Positions 1 to 11,224 are shown, counted from the first letter of the stretch. The stretch is DNA of 64,000 nt from Carnegiea gigantea (GCA_029747015.1 JAKOGI010001251.1:182001-246000); one strand, 5' to 3'. A program made the numbers and translations. Notes: generated by a model not told the origin, from the letters alone.

Positions 1-447
1 AGGTTAGTTTTTCGTCTATACCCTCAGATAGACTTTCTAGCAAGCCTGAACCCAATCCTTGTGAACACTATAACTATGTTACCATGAAGGAAGAAGAGGA
101 CTTAACTGACCTTGAGGATACACCAATGGAAGAGGATAGAAAGATAATCATGGCTGGAAATAAGGAGAGAAATAATAATGGCAAGACTACCACATTCAAA
201 GAGAATGACACTGTTGAGATCTCCACCATTTTCCCCCTAAGCTTCCTAACTCAGGTAGTTTTTCTATTCCCTACATTGTAGAAAAGGTGGAAATTGAGAG
301 AGGTCTATGTGATCTAGGTTCTAGTGTCAGCATAATGCCTTATTCTTTATTTCATAAGTTACACTTAGGACCATTACTAGCCGCACTTTTTCACTATAGT
401 TGGCTGATGGTTCTATAACGTAACCTATAGGCAAATTGGATAATGTG

Positions 448-452
448 CCAGT
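448..452. repeat. TSD CCAGT, left copy
   Basis: Five-base target-site duplication next to the solo LTR start (TGTTGTG). The right copy is at 2087-2091. Confidence 0.9.
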
Positions 453-2086
453 TGTTGTGTTATTATATTTAGTTTTGATGATAACAAATCCAAGTGTAAA
501 AATCTGTCCAAGTAATGTTGCTCCGAACACGATCTCCAAACAGGCCTAACTGGTGTTTGTGATCTTTATTGTATTAACTGGTTTGCTACATGTGAGAATG
601 TCTTCTAGACAGGTTTTACTTGGTGATTCTATATTAAGTCAAGAACACCATCTCGACAGTTGATTGTAAAGCGTGTTCCTGAACTCTAGCAATGCAAAGA
701 ACAACCCCAGCAAACAAGGTGGCCTTGGTGTTCACAGCAGCTCTACAAATCTCGGACAAGATGACTGGTTCAAAACAAGAAGTCTTGGGTATATAGGTTT
801 TATTTAATTAGACTCTTGTTAATATGCCAATATTGAAAACATCATTTTTAAACACTTCTTGAATCGGTACTTGCGCTAAGTGCTTCAGAACACTAGTTGC
901 GAACAACCCTGCGAACAGGGTGCCTAGGGTGTTTCTGAACTGCAGTGGCCATACCCGATTATTTTTGAAAAATTCATTTTGGTTGGCCAAGGTCTCTAGA
1001 ATACTTTCCTTGAATTTCAAAACTGCTATTTCTCTGGAAAGGATATTTTCTGAAAATATTTTGAGAGAATTTCGAAAATAAAGTTTTGGAGATTTGCCAA
1101 AACTTTTAAAAAAAAAAAATTTCATTTGACCATATTTTTGGATATGGTAAAGTTTCAAAAGCTGAAAATTTTTGGTTGCTTTTTGAATCCACCTCTCGAC
1201 TATGGAAAGATAAGGGTTATATTTTAAGATAACAAAATCCCTTATATTTTGGGGTAAATTAATCATTAGCCGTTGGATAATTTTGCAAAATTATTTCCAT
1301 ACTTAGCTGATTCTGTGGTTTATGACCGTTGGTTTTTTTGTTTAAAAGCCTCAGCTTTTTCTCTCCCAGCATATACACACAGACAGAGATATACAGATAT
1401 TCAAAACACTCGAAAAACAGAGAGATAGAAAACTCGGTTTGAATTTGCATAAACACAGCCTTTTGAAAAATCCAGGAAAATCAGAAAACTCGGTTTACAC
1501 TCAAAGATTCTTGAGCTTCATTCTGAAAAGCAAACCGTGACAAGCTGTGTTTGATTTTGAGTTTTCATACCATTGGCATAATAGGATCTTCATTGTACCT
1601 TACATCTGCTTAGTAAGAAGCACCCCCTGTAAGGTGTTTGTAACCCTGATCTTGAATCAGAAAAGTGAGTGAGTGTGTCCTAGTCGTGTGGACTTGGACG
1701 TGTCTAATCTTGCGAAGGTTGGACGTGGTGTAACCTGTCTTTGGGAAGAAGGTTACGTGGTTGCAAGTTGTAACAAGGTGTGTTACATTTGTAACGTGTG
1801 AAGCCCGTTAGTGAAAGTGGTTAAATCCTACACGAGGTAGGTCGTGGTTTTTCACACCTCAGTTGGGCTAGAGGTGTTTTCCACGTAAAAATTGTGTGTG
1901 CTTTATTTTTCGCATCTATCTTGGTGATTTTCGCCTCTGCAATATTTGAGAACACCCCGTGCAAACAAGCTATCAGGGTGTTTGTCACTTGAGAACAACC
2001 TCTGTGAGGGTGTTTGTTATCTACAACGCGAAAATCAGATACCACAATTCACCCCCTCTTGTGGTTAGATACTCACGAACTCAACA
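453..2086 (+). mobile_element. Solo LTR of a SIRE/Maximus-like Copia element
   Basis: A 1634-bp block beginning TGTTGTG and ending CTCAACA (inverted TGTTG/CAACA), flanked on both sides by CCAGT. The start carries GTTTTGATGATAACAAA and the end carries AATTCACCCCCTCTTGTG; both are familiar from LTRs of SIRE-type Ty1/copia elements. There is no PBS, gag or pol inside, so it is a single LTR left by LTR-LTR recombination. It lies in the sense orientation of the interrupted Athila protease. Small reading frames inside it on the minus strand (for example 808-1266) have no recognisable homology. The LTR length is above the usual 1 kb or so for the group. Confidence 0.88.
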
Positions 2087-2091
2087 CCAGT
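2087..2091. repeat. TSD CCAGT, right copy
   Basis: Second copy of the solo LTR target duplication. Past it the protease reading frame resumes. Confidence 0.9.
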
Positions 2092-2404
2092 AAATATAGG
2101 AGACATTTGGGTGGTGGAGGACTTTATTGTAGTTGATATGCCTGAAACTGACGATGCTCAAATTATCCTAGGTCGGCCCATTTTGGCGACAGCTGGTTAC
2201 TACATTGATATAAGAGAGGACCGTGTATCTTTTGAGGTAGAAGGGCGCTTAGCTGTATTTAGTCACAGAAAGGAAGACTTGGTTTCTCCTTATTCTTCTA
2301 TATTGGATGAATTACTCCTTTTCCCTGAGATTGACAATGAGGATATCTCGAATTGTGAAGATCTTCCTTATTCTGACTGGATTTCTTATGAGGACCCCGA
2401 CTAA

Positions 2405-2815
2405 AGGTATGTTAAAGTAGAGTTTGCTGCTCCTATGCCACCTAATAGGCTCAAGGTTGATGCCCCTGATCCTAATGAGTCTTTCATGAGTGATTGTTAC
2501 AGGTTTGCACAAACTGTTATCTCTATGCCCCCAATGAACGGTTTTGATGCAGATTTTAATGTAGGGGTTGAACAAGTTGATGGTAGCCTATCTGATGTGC
2601 CATAAGAGCGATTTATTTTGTATGCAGATTATGCATTATGGCACCAAGTTATAAAGATGAAGGACGTGCAACCAAAACTTTTAAGATGGTACCTTTGACT
2701 GAAGAAATTTGATTTTGTGGTCCAGGACAAAGCCAATGTCCATATACTATCTGATCTGGACCAAGCATAGAGCAAGGGTCAAGCTCTTGACCTTAAAAGA
2801 GCGCTTTTTGGAAGG
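2405..2815 (+). pseudogene. Athila pol remnant: post-protease linker and RNase H tail
   Basis: After the protease stop (2402-2404) the same frame continues recognisably (YVKVEFAAPMPP, then FAQTVISMPP) to about 2600. From about 2635 another stretch reads PKLLRWYL, a stop, then LKKFDFVVQDKANVHILSDL. This corresponds to the end of the Ty3/gypsy RNase H domain (P-R-L-I-R-W-I-L-L-L-Q-E-F-D, then a D-H-L-S-R-like end). The sequence GGTCAAGCTCTTGACC...GAGCGCTTTTTGG at 2768-2812 matches the conserved spacer that follows integrase in Athila elements. Thus reverse transcriptase was deleted between about 2610 and 2630, and integrase between about 2760 and 2768. Confidence 0.65.
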
Positions 2816-3431
2816 TAACCGAAGTCCTTTTTCCTTTCCCTTTTTCTTTCCTTGAGCTTTTATTTTTACTATTTTTGTAATTTGTGATTTAAGGAAAAAA
2901 AAAGAGAAAACACAAAAACATGAAAAAAATAAAATAAAAAATGTTGGCAGTCCCCCCAAAAAATACAGCCATAGGGTGCCAACCCAGAAACATCAAAAAA
3001 ATCGAGGATCAGCAGACACTACAGTTGGCTCATGGTGAAGGCCACGGACCGTGGTGTGCTTGGCAGCCCGCGGTCTAGGTTTTTGACCACGGTGCCCTTT
3101 CCTCTCCCTCACTTCTTCTTCAACCTCTCGACATACTCTCTCTCTCCCTCTATTTTCTCTCTGTAAACTCTCCATACCTTACACCTTTAATCTTTCTCAT
3201 TTCTTCACCATTTTCAATCCTTTTCACACCAAATCATCCCCTTTCACTCAATCTTTCATGTTTCTCCATAAATTCCCTCTTTTTCTTCTTCTTTTTCTTC
3301 AAACTCATCCTATCCACATACCCATCCTTTCCTCTTTCTTCTCCTTCATATTTTTACTTAATTTCTTCAATTTTATAGGTTTTAGTTCTTATTTTTGGTT
3401 TTAGTTTTGTTTTTGGTTAGAATTTGCAACC
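2816..3431 (+). other. Non-coding spacer before the Athila ORF-1-like gene, CT-rich leader
   Basis: No gene. An A-rich stretch (2894-2942) is followed by the near-palindrome CCACGGACCGTGGTG (3042-3056). A strongly C/T-rich tract (3095-3350) and a T-rich leader then run to the ATG at 3432. The layout resembles a 5' UTR for the downstream ORF, perhaps with its own promoter, but no clear TATA box is visible. A similar motif pair (CCACAGTC...GACTGTGGTG) is found in the 3' LTR near 6809-6845. Confidence 0.5.
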
Positions 3432-4751
3432 ATGACACCAAACAAGAGACAAAGGAGCACCAAGGAGGTTGTTTCATCAAGTCAAACCCCACTTCAACCT
3501 CAAAGGGCATCCCAAACTGCGAGTATTAGAGGTAACATTCCTCACCTTATTGGTTTAAGGCATCCCGATCATGTTGCTAGGTACAATTGTTTAAATGAAG
3601 GTATGGTTATAGCAACTAGATATTATGACGATGATTTGTTAGCCCTTGGGAATGTTAGATGATATTAGATGGTTGTTTGCAAGAGGTGATATGGGACACT
3701 TTTTAGAACTCAAAGAGCATACATACCGGGAATTAACCCTGGAATTTTTTAGTACACTCCATGTCGAGGTCACTAGAGGACCTCAATGTCAAGCCAGATA
3801 TATATCATTTTATTTGCTGGGACAATTGTATGAACTAAAATTAGGTACCTTCAATAGTATTTTCGGTTTTTTACCTAGCTTGGATTTATCATATCGCCAA
3901 GTCTCCCGCGAATTCAACCCGAATGCGTTTTGGGGTGAACTTTCGGGGAGTGTTAGGTACGGCACCAGTTCATCAAAATGCACATATATTGAGCACCCCT
4001 GCATTAGAGTAGCTCAGTGTATCTTGGCTTCTTCTTTGTTTGCTCAGGATGATAGTCTAAATGTCCCGAGACTTTCTGTGTTGTACATTTTATCCTGTAT
4101 GCTTGATGGTAATCAGCTTGACCCACGTTCATTTTTAGCTAGACAATTACATAGTGCTGTTGTTAGCACTAAAGGTAGGATAATCATTGGTGGGATTGTA
4201 ACAACTATTGCTAGATTCTTGGGAGTTGGGCCCAACCCTGCGGATATAGTCTCCAGGTTGAGCGGCTTGATCAAGCTGCTTTTGAGATTATGAACTTTTG
4301 TAAAGTTGAGGCTGGCCATTTGTGTTAGATTTACCCCGAGGACCGGCTTTTGTAGCTTCCCAATGTCGATTGCACCACCCTTCTTCACCGAGGTAACATT
4401 TATTGGATACCTGGTGATGAGGAGGCTGTTCGACCTGCATCCCATCATCCAGCCCCTCAATCTAGTCAAGTCGAACTTAGTTCTTCCTCTCAACCACCCC
4501 CTTTTGACTATTTTGATATTCAAGACACCCTTAGGTCTATTCAAGAGGAGTAAGTTTCCCTCCGAGCATTTGTTGCTTTTGAGACCGCCACTCTTCGGGA
4601 CTTTGTCCAAGAGCGCCACGATGAGTTTCATGGGTTGCTTGCTTCTTAGACCCAATATTTCCAAGACTATAGGGCATGTCTAGAGATCTGGCGAGATTGG
4701 CATATCTCCTATGGCCAACCACCCCATCCTCCACCACCACCTCCTTTCTGA
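3432..4751 (+). pseudogene. Athila ORF-1/env-like protein, frameshifted
   Basis: Athila-class elements carry an extra ORF downstream of pol (the 'Arabidopsis retrotransposon ORF-1' family), sometimes called env-like; its function is not established. The ATG at 3432 opens with a basic segment (MTPNKRQRSTK). A one-base shift at about 3648 moves the frame to LLDDIRWLF-like sequence (seen as MLDDIRWLFARGDMGHFLEL), then TLEFFSTLHVE, typical of the family, up to 4293. A second shift near 4255-4290 moves to FEIMNFCKVEAGHLC. After that come IYWIPGDEEAVRP, DYFDIQDTLRSIQEE and ERHDEFHGLLAS, ending in a proline run and TGA at 4749-4751. Stops interrupt this last part at least four times. Full-length relatives are one continuous ORF, so this one is dead. 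Confidence 0.75.
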
Positions 4752-6532
4752 GTGCTATGTGCTTCTCCTCTTCCCTTTTTCTATTCTGTGCCCACATTGA
4801 GGGCAATGTGTGATTCAAGCATAGGGGAGTTAGTCATTATATTTGACGTCTGATGCCTGTTTCTGTTTTAGTGTGATTCTGCTTCGTATATGTTTTTAGT
4901 GGTAGTTTTTGTAGTTTTTGATTTTTGTATTCAATTTTTGTTTAGCAGTGCATTTAGTTTTCTTTTTATTCTAGGTTACATTTTAGTTTCTTTCTTTTAT
5001 TAGTTTCTTTGCATTTTTAGTTTGCCTTGTTTGTAGGAGCATGCATAAAAAAATGAAAAAAAAATATAATTAGAAAAATATCCATCGATGATGATCTTTA
5101 TAGATTTGGTAGATTTCTATGGTTTAATTTGATCCTTTAAGTCGCCCGAATTGTGCATTAAATGTTTGTGAATCAGTTTTCAAAATGATTTTCATGTTTT
5201 GATGACATGTTGAATGCGATTGGATTTATCCTGTGAATCTTTACATGAGTTTTGGCATGTGTTTATTAGTGAGCTGATTTTGATCTTGGTAAATATCCCG
5301 TGAGATTTTGAGCTTTTAGAGGCTATTCATCATTTTTGGTATCATATTTTCTTTCATATGTGACTCTTTCTTGACGTCATTTCTCTAGAACTTACTTTGA
5401 TTCTCATTCAAGATCACATTTCGTACATGCATTAGACATTATGATTAAGGCATTTTTTTTTTCTTTTCTTTGATTTGTTGAAACCCACGCCAAATAGCTA
5501 CCTTTGTTGTGTATTGTATCCCTTGTTAGCCCCTTTGAGCATATATCCGTTTTTCTTGATTTAAACCTTCTAATATAGCCCATGGCCGAATACTTATCTT
5601 ACCTTTAAGCCAAGAGTAGAGGAATATTTCATTCTTATGCATCATAAGACATTAGTGAGGTGGATTGTTATCTTTTAGTGAATTTTGGCTGTTTGGAGCA
5701 AGGATGTGAGATCTTGATAAATCCCTTATTTTATTCTATAAAGTTTGGAGAGAGTTGAAATTTAAAGTTCATTATGGATCTCCTCTTGGCTATCCTTTTT
5801 GGAAAAAAAAGAAAAAATAAAAAACAAAACAAAAAAAAGAAAGAAAAGTGAAGCAATAGAAAAAAGAAACAAACAAAAGAGGAAAAAAAAATCGAAAGAA
5901 AGTGTTAGCCTTGTTGGGATTATAAGTTATTTGTGATTTTGTGCTCTTTCTCTCTTCATTTTGGGATTTATTTTGTTGATGAATTGATATGGTTTAAGAA
6001 GGTGCATTGGAATTGTTTAGCTCTTAGTCTTCGGCTTCTAACTCCTTATTTCCAAAACATTTGTTCCCCTCTTACCTTTACCCATGACCCCATAATATCC
6101 CTATGAAAGTCCTCATGATTGTCTAGTGTTTTGCATTTTAGTGAAGGTGGATTTGAGAATCTTATCAAACTTATGATAGATTTGAGTTTAAGGAATGAGA
6201 ATTGAGAGAACCTTTATTATTATTAAACACATGAGCGATGAGAGTCACATAACTATAGTGAGTTTCTATCGGTCTTGCTAGCCTTGCTTGTTGTATATGC
6301 TAGAATAATTGTATTTGTTGATTTGGGGCACGAATGATTTAAGTTGGACATTGTGGTCTATCAAAAGGTTTTCGAAAATTTTATTCCTTAATCTGTTTAC
6401 TAATGACTTTTGCATCTTTTTGAGCTACCTTTGGATTGGTTTTGCCATTTGAATGTTGCCTATATCTAACATCAAGAGGTTGTGTAAATTTTTAGTTTTT
6501 TTTAGCATATTGCTTAAGGAAAAGCAACAATT
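4752..6532 (+). other. Athila 3' non-coding spacer
   Basis: No gene is visible in 1.8 kb. It starts with ACATTGAGGGCAATGTG (4794-4810), known in this position in Athila/Tat elements, followed by TTCAAGCATAGGGGAGTT (4814-4831), a second copy of the motif that forms the true polypurine tract at 6533-6548. A purine-only tract (about 5802-5905, mainly A with G) follows. The rest is T-rich. Confidence 0.55.
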
Positions 6533-6548
6533 CAAGCATAGGGGAGTT
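6533..6548 (+). other. Polypurine tract (plus-strand priming site)
   Basis: CAAGCATAGGGGAGTT immediately precedes the LTR start TGATAAG. Its position and purine core (ATAGGGGAG) fit the plus-strand primer of a Ty3/gypsy element. Confidence 0.75.
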
Positions 6549-7838
6549 TGATAAGTGCTTAATATGTACATCATTTTAAGGCTATTTTGTGTCAATTTTT
6601 AGGAGAATCGTGTGCTTAATGTTATTATTTACGCTTCCATTCTTGATTTATACTTGAGTATAGTTGTTTGATGTGATTTGCAGGATTTTAAGCCTTGTTA
6701 CCCAGCAATTGACTATAAATAGATGTATTTTGATCTCCCCCACGGACACCCATGAGTTGCTATGCCCGTGGAGTAAGAAAAGAATAGAAATCCGGTTCCA
6801 GGCCAGACCACAGTCAAGCTATGGTGCACACCATAGACTGTGGTGAGCCTGTAACTACTACCTCTTCGTCTTTCTTTGGCTGTGTGGCTGAGATCAAGCG
6901 AGCTCTCCTATAAAGAGCCTCGTTCTGCAGCAGTAGTAAGTATCTCCTTGAGCATTCCTTGCGCACAAAAGCATTAGATTAGAGTTTAGTTTAGTTTTCT
7001 TTCTTTCTCAAATTTTGTTGTCTTCTAGTTTGATTTTTAGTTTTGGTGAGAAATCTTGAGGGTAAGTGTTTGGTTTTTGAGACGATTTGAAGCCCTTGGT
7101 TGAAGGTCATCTTAGTCAAGCCATTCTCTAAGATTTCGTCGAATTGTTGGTTAGTTTTGTTTATTTTTTAATCATGTCTGAGTAGTTTTCTTTTATCAAG
7201 GGATTTAGTAGTTTATGTAAGTATTGTTGGATCATGTCTTAATTTATAGAATTCTGCTTATTTTATGATTGGTTTGATTTCATTTATCAAGTGTTTGATT
7301 TGCTGTGAGTGGATTTTTGGTCAAATTTTTCTTGCTTGAAATAAACGAATGAAAAACTGAAAGGTGACATTTGGTTGTTGGACTGCTTGATTAAACTTAG
7401 CATTGAGTCGTCTTGAAAGAGACATTTGTATGTTAAGAGGACTAGTGAGTAATCGAATATATTTAACTTGAGTTAAGGCAAATTAGTTTGAAGGAACAAC
7501 TTTTGCTTAGTTTAGGCAAATTTGATTGGTTTTGAAAGAACAGATCAAATTTTTGGATAGATTACAACTCCTTGAGATTAACCGATTACAGAAAAGCACA
7601 TGTTATTCATTTTGATCCAATACTCTTTCATAACTATGAATTCCTAGACATATTTTCTCTTCAATTGATTCAAAATAGTGAATTAGAAGTTGTTATATTG
7701 AATCCATTCAATTAGAATTTTACTTAGCACATTCTGATGGACAAGACTCAGTAAGTTACGTTAGTCCTTGAGGAACAATGTCTTTATCTATACTACGGCT
7801 ACTCTTGCTCTTGCCGTGTTAGTAGTTAGTTTCGATCA
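6549..7838 (+). repeat. Athila-like 3' LTR
   Basis: A 1290-bp LTR from TGATAAG to TTCGATCA. The left edge is set by the polypurine tract. The right edge is set by terminal CA and by the change to host repeat sequence that aligns with units near 22116. The 3' end (GTTAGTCCTTGAGGAACAATG... to CTCTTGCCGTGTTAGTAG) has the 'TCC-TGAGGA' character seen at Athila/Tat LTR ends. The second LTR lies outside the window, so age cannot be estimated. Confidence 0.75.
6714..6721 (+). promoter_or_regulatory. TATA box candidate in the Athila LTR
   Basis: TATAAATA, 165 bp into the LTR. A second candidate, TATAAAG, lies at 6909-6915 in CTCCTATAAAGAGCC, which looks more like the usual Athila U3/R promoter. Either could start the element transcript. 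Confidence 0.4.
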
Positions 7839-8569
7839 ATGGTACATTTGCAAACATGTATGGCATGTGGAATGTCTTTGTTTGTAATCCTATTATAGGA
7901 ATAATAAGTGTGGGTCGCATTCATGGCTACTTTTGTTTTGCAAATTAGTCAATGAGGTAGGGATACTTGTAAGTGCACCCTTATAGAGGATGAACGTTGC
8001 ATCAGATTTAACTCTATGTCAGGCTAATTCATTTGAGAGTATGTGGCTTTATTATCAATTCGTCCACTTACTTTATAGAGAAATCATGGATGCACCATTT
8101 TTAATTAAGGTTTTAGACTTTTAAGTTACGCTATATTTCTTTATTTAGGGTTTAGCCATCTCTATAGCAATGTACTTCAAGGTTGATGTCAGTCTATCAG
8201 ATAATTACATATCAATTTGTTAAGCATAGCTGGTTGACATAGTCATTTCACACTTTGATGTGTAGTGGTATTTAGGAAGAGTAATGAATAGCTGGAAACC
8301 GCATCTCAAAAGTGCAACAATAGGGCCTATTACATTCACATGCAATTCTTGAAGCCCTAGAGACCACCATGCCTTTTGCAGTTTGGTTGTAATAGTCTAG
8401 TACTTATTTATCTTAAGTAAGGTCTTAAATTTAAGTTCTTATAAATAAAAATCATTTGCAACGGGATAAATCTACCTCTAATTCCTATAGCTCTTAACAT
8501 TTTAACTTTCCCTTTATTCACATGTTTTGGTACCTTTAGAATTCTAATGGACTGAATTATGCCATAGTC
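7839..8569. repeat. Segment X, left copy (duplicated host sequence)
   Basis: From about 7850 to 8500 this aligns along its length with 25221-25373 plus 27153-27720. Shared landmarks are GGGTCGCATTCATGGCT / GGGTCACATTCATGGCT, TATTTGAGAGTATGTG, ATGTACTTC and GGTTGTAATAGTCTAGTA. No credible reading frame is visible. The right copy is interrupted by a Copia element; this copy preserves the empty site (near 8008-8022). Confidence 0.75.
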
Positions 8570-9243
8570 GTAACACACTGGGGAAATTGGATGTGGTTGC
8601 TATGCATAACCCTTTGATAAAATAAAATTATTGTAGTTCATGGAATTAATGCAGAATGTCGTTTGGAAGAGACTATCTCTAAATTTAAACAAGCTCGTAG
8701 GTTAATTTGACTCGTTGGTTTGTGCTTATCATGTTCTTTTGCTTTTCTATCTTCAATTCTCCTTAAGTGTTGATGCTGCACTGACTATTGAGCACGTTAT
8801 TATTTCTAGCATCTACTTGGAACATATTTTATTTTTCTTTTACATGCATTTCTTGCATAACTAATCTAGATAGAAATTCTTGCACAAACCAATCAGCTTA
8901 GTTATAGAAGCACAATTCTATTATCTGCAATTGGATGTGGATATCGGTTTACTTTAGAGAATAGATGCATCATTTTTCACAATAGCAACTACAATACCAT
9001 GCCTTGATGGGCATTAATTGCCATTCTCTACATGAGCACTAATATCTGTTGTGAATTGCTTTGGCTTCCCATCATTGTACTCGTCACTGAAAATCCAAGC
9101 ATAGTGGTTAGGTGTAGTTGTAAAAGTTAGTTCATGGTGAAGAAGTAATGGTAGCTTCGTTCCAGTCTACCTCCACGTTATCATGGGAGGTCTTTTGGCT
9201 TCCTTCACCTTTATTTCCGGATCTTTCATGCTGTTGATAAACC
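8570..9243. repeat. Tandem repeat unit 1, left part
   Basis: It aligns with 20409-21112 and 22141-22830. Shared landmarks are GAATTAATGCAGAAT, ATACCATGCCTTGATGGG, AAATCCAAGCATAGTGGTTAG and ATCTTTCATGCTGTTGAT. The unit is cut at 9239-9243 (AAACC) by the gag-only LTR array and resumes at 19375. No intact ORF. Confidence 0.8.
9239..9243. repeat. TSD AAACC of the gag-only array, left
   Basis: It matches 19375-19379 and is present once at the equivalent place in the other host units (as CAGCC / CGGCC variants). Confidence 0.85.
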
Positions 9244-10211
9244 TTTTGGCCCGATTTAGCTAGTTAAGTCACCCTAGAAGGCGGTGAATAGGGTGCTGAT
9301 AAATATCACAAATTAATTGAAGTAAAGAGCGAAAAGATAAACGTGGACAAGACACAAGAACTTTTTAACGCGTTTAGCCTCAATTAGGTTTAGTCCCCGC
9401 TTAGAGTTCCCTAAAGTTAGGATTAACCCAATTTTTTTAGAAGCGATTACACAATTCTAGAGTACACCTACTGTAAGTTCCAAGCTACAAGTTGACCATT
9501 CAACAAGTCGTTAGTCGAATTGACCCTCCAACTCTATATCCCACCTAATTACAATATTGAACAATAACACTCAAATAAGTGAATAGCTATTTGAAGCTCA
9601 AAGTATGCAAGCGTATGCTGTTTCTCTTTTATCTTTCTTGTACATTTTTCTCCAGCTGCAAAAACCTCTTAATTCATAGCCAAATGATGTTGAAGAGGTT
9701 GAAAGAACTGTAAGAAAGTGACCGTTGCTCCAAGGAAGGAAAGGATGGTTTTCAGCATTGGTTCAAGGCCTTGAATCCCCTATTTCAAGCCCTTGAATCT
9801 GGCAGTTTTGCTACAACGTCCATGATTTGATTCCAACGATTACTTGCGTTGCTGAAGAAATATGCTAGAGCTGATTCTTAGCATCAACATCCTTCCAAAG
9901 AATAAGCTCAAAATATATTGTCATAATTAGGCAAATGATGATTATTTCAAAGGTACTAGCATATAGAGAATCATAATATTATCTCAAGATCACATAATCA
10001 AATTTGAATATAAAGATCACATATTCAAATTTAAATACTAAATTATCCCAAAGATAAAATCAATCATGTCAATATTTACTTATAATCATATTACATTAAA
10101 TAATAGAAACACTAAGGTATCTCTAAATATAAATATACCAATAAACCAATTCCTTTTTGTCTTTCATCAAAACATATGAATAAAATATATTTAAGCTTAA
10201 GGAAGCTAACA
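9244..10211 (-). repeat. LTR1 of the gag-only array
   Basis: 968 bp. On the minus strand it begins TGTTAGCTTCC and ends CGGGCCAAAA. It contains CAAGGCCTTGAATCC and a TTTTGATGAAAGACAAA-type 5' end on the minus strand, in line with SIRE-like Copia LTRs. As the outermost downstream LTR it acts as the 3' LTR. Confidence 0.85.
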
Positions 10212-10226
10212 ATCTACCCCTTTTTA
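10212..10226 (-). other. Polypurine tract of internal region 1
   Basis: On the minus strand it reads AAAAAGGGGTAGAT directly before the LTR start TGTTAGC. The equivalents in internals 2 and 3 have the cleaner form AAAAAGGGGGAGAT. Confidence 0.7.
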
Positions 10227-11220
10227 ATGAAAGACAAAACCCAATAGAAGTAATATATCAATATAATTTTAAATGATACACCACGAAAGCTTTTCAAATA
10301 CTTCTTCCCCTTTTTGTATTTCATCAGAAAGGTAGCATAAGCAGGAGAAGGAAAAATCAAAGCGTAAAAAAAATTATGGCAAACACATATAACTCCCCCT
10401 TAATAAATCAATGATATATAAGGATGCCCCCCCTCAATTTAAGGCACTCATGAAAAAAATATAAGAGATTACTAACATTTTGATCAAATCATATATTCTA
10501 TTATGCGTGCATTGACCTAATATTCTCATGAGCGTTGCAAGGGATCAACATATTAATATAACAATTCTCCTCTTCAAGAATAAATCAAGGTTATAGTAGA
10601 ATAATCAAGTAACATAATTCTTGTCTTACAGAAAGAAGCAAGATCATGTACATGAAAATTAGAGATCACAATAGTTATGGGCCCAAAAAAGATCACATAC
10701 AAGATATCATTTAAGAATAAAAATAATACATGTCACAATAGCCTAGAATATGATGGAATATTGATCATGCTCACATTCTAAAGATAATTAAGCAAATTAA
10801 AACTCAAAAATTTGAAAATCAAAATTTCTCAAATAGGAAGTAAACCATGCAAAGATAACATCACCTTCTATTTGGTAATAATTCAAATTTATATTTCTTT
10901 TCATGTTGTTGAAACAAAAAAATCCAAAACTTGATTCAGTCACACCAAAATTTCTAGTTTCTGCCTACAATTCAAGGCCTTGAACTGTATTTCAGGCCCT
11001 TGTAATTTGGGCACTAAACTGATTTCCTATTATTTCATCCTCCTTTCACAATAGAGCAATTTCCATGAGTACTTCAACTTTTCTCGGGCGTCCAATTTCA
11101 CAATTTCATGTTTTATTCTCATATGGATGCAAAATTCCCGGTAAAACAAACTTATACCTTTCTCAAAGCACATTTAGAAAATTTAGCTCCATAATCATAA
11201 TTATGCACCATTATGGATGA
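10227..11220 (-). other. Non-coding part of internal region 1
   Basis: About 1 kb between the gag zinc knuckle and the polypurine tract. It is A/T-rich with no pol homology; equivalents are 13292-14290 and 16289-17285. It keeps motifs such as CTCCCCCTTAA and CCTCAATTTAAGGCACTCAT in all three copies. Confidence 0.65.
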
Positions 11221-11224
11221 CCTT

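Larger units (their letters stand above)
228..2404 (+). pseudogene. Ty3/gypsy (Athila) aspartic protease, split by a solo LTR
   Basis: Retroviral-type aspartic protease that would mature the gag-pol polyprotein. The first part (228-452) reads FPPKLPNSGSFSIP, then CDLGSSVSIMP, where DLGSS is a changed D-T/L-G-A active-site loop, then KLDNVPV. The second part (2092-2404) continues with NIGDIWVVEDFIVVDMPETDDAQIILGRP and LATAG, the conserved C-terminal half (ILGRPxLATAG). Removing 453-2091 (the LTR plus one TSD copy) makes the two parts read through in frame at V-P-V/N-I-G. Apart from the split there is a frameshift near 395-415 (the L-A-D-G-S region reads out of frame) and frame loss upstream of 228. 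Upstream sequence 1-227 has the acidic gag-pol linker character but no clean frame. The gene is certainly non-functional. Confidence 0.85.
1..7838 (+). mobile_element. Athila-like Ty3/gypsy retrotransposon, 3' part, 5' end outside the window
   Basis: The order on the + strand is a retropepsin, an RNase H tail, the post-integrase motif (GGTCAAGCT...AAGAGCGCTTTTTGG near 2768-2812), an ORF resembling Arabidopsis retrotransposon ORF-1/Athila, a long spacer, a polypurine tract at 6533-6548 and a 3' LTR at 6549-7838. This order is characteristic of Athila elements. Most of reverse transcriptase and all recognisable integrase are missing, so this copy is deletion-damaged and cannot move by itself. 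The right edge is supported by the host repeat: after 7838 the sequence ATGGTAC...TTGCAAACAT aligns with CATGGTACTACTGCAAACAT in the tandem unit near 22116, so ATGGT (7839-7843) is the probable TSD. Its partner lies left of the window. Confidence 0.8.

Noticed and set aside
808..1266. 152-residue minus-strand frame
   Set aside because: It lies wholly inside the solo LTR, has no known motif, and LTRs do not encode proteins; a chance frame.
6714..6915. TATA motifs as promoter of a host gene
   Set aside because: They sit within the Athila LTR and no host ORF follows.
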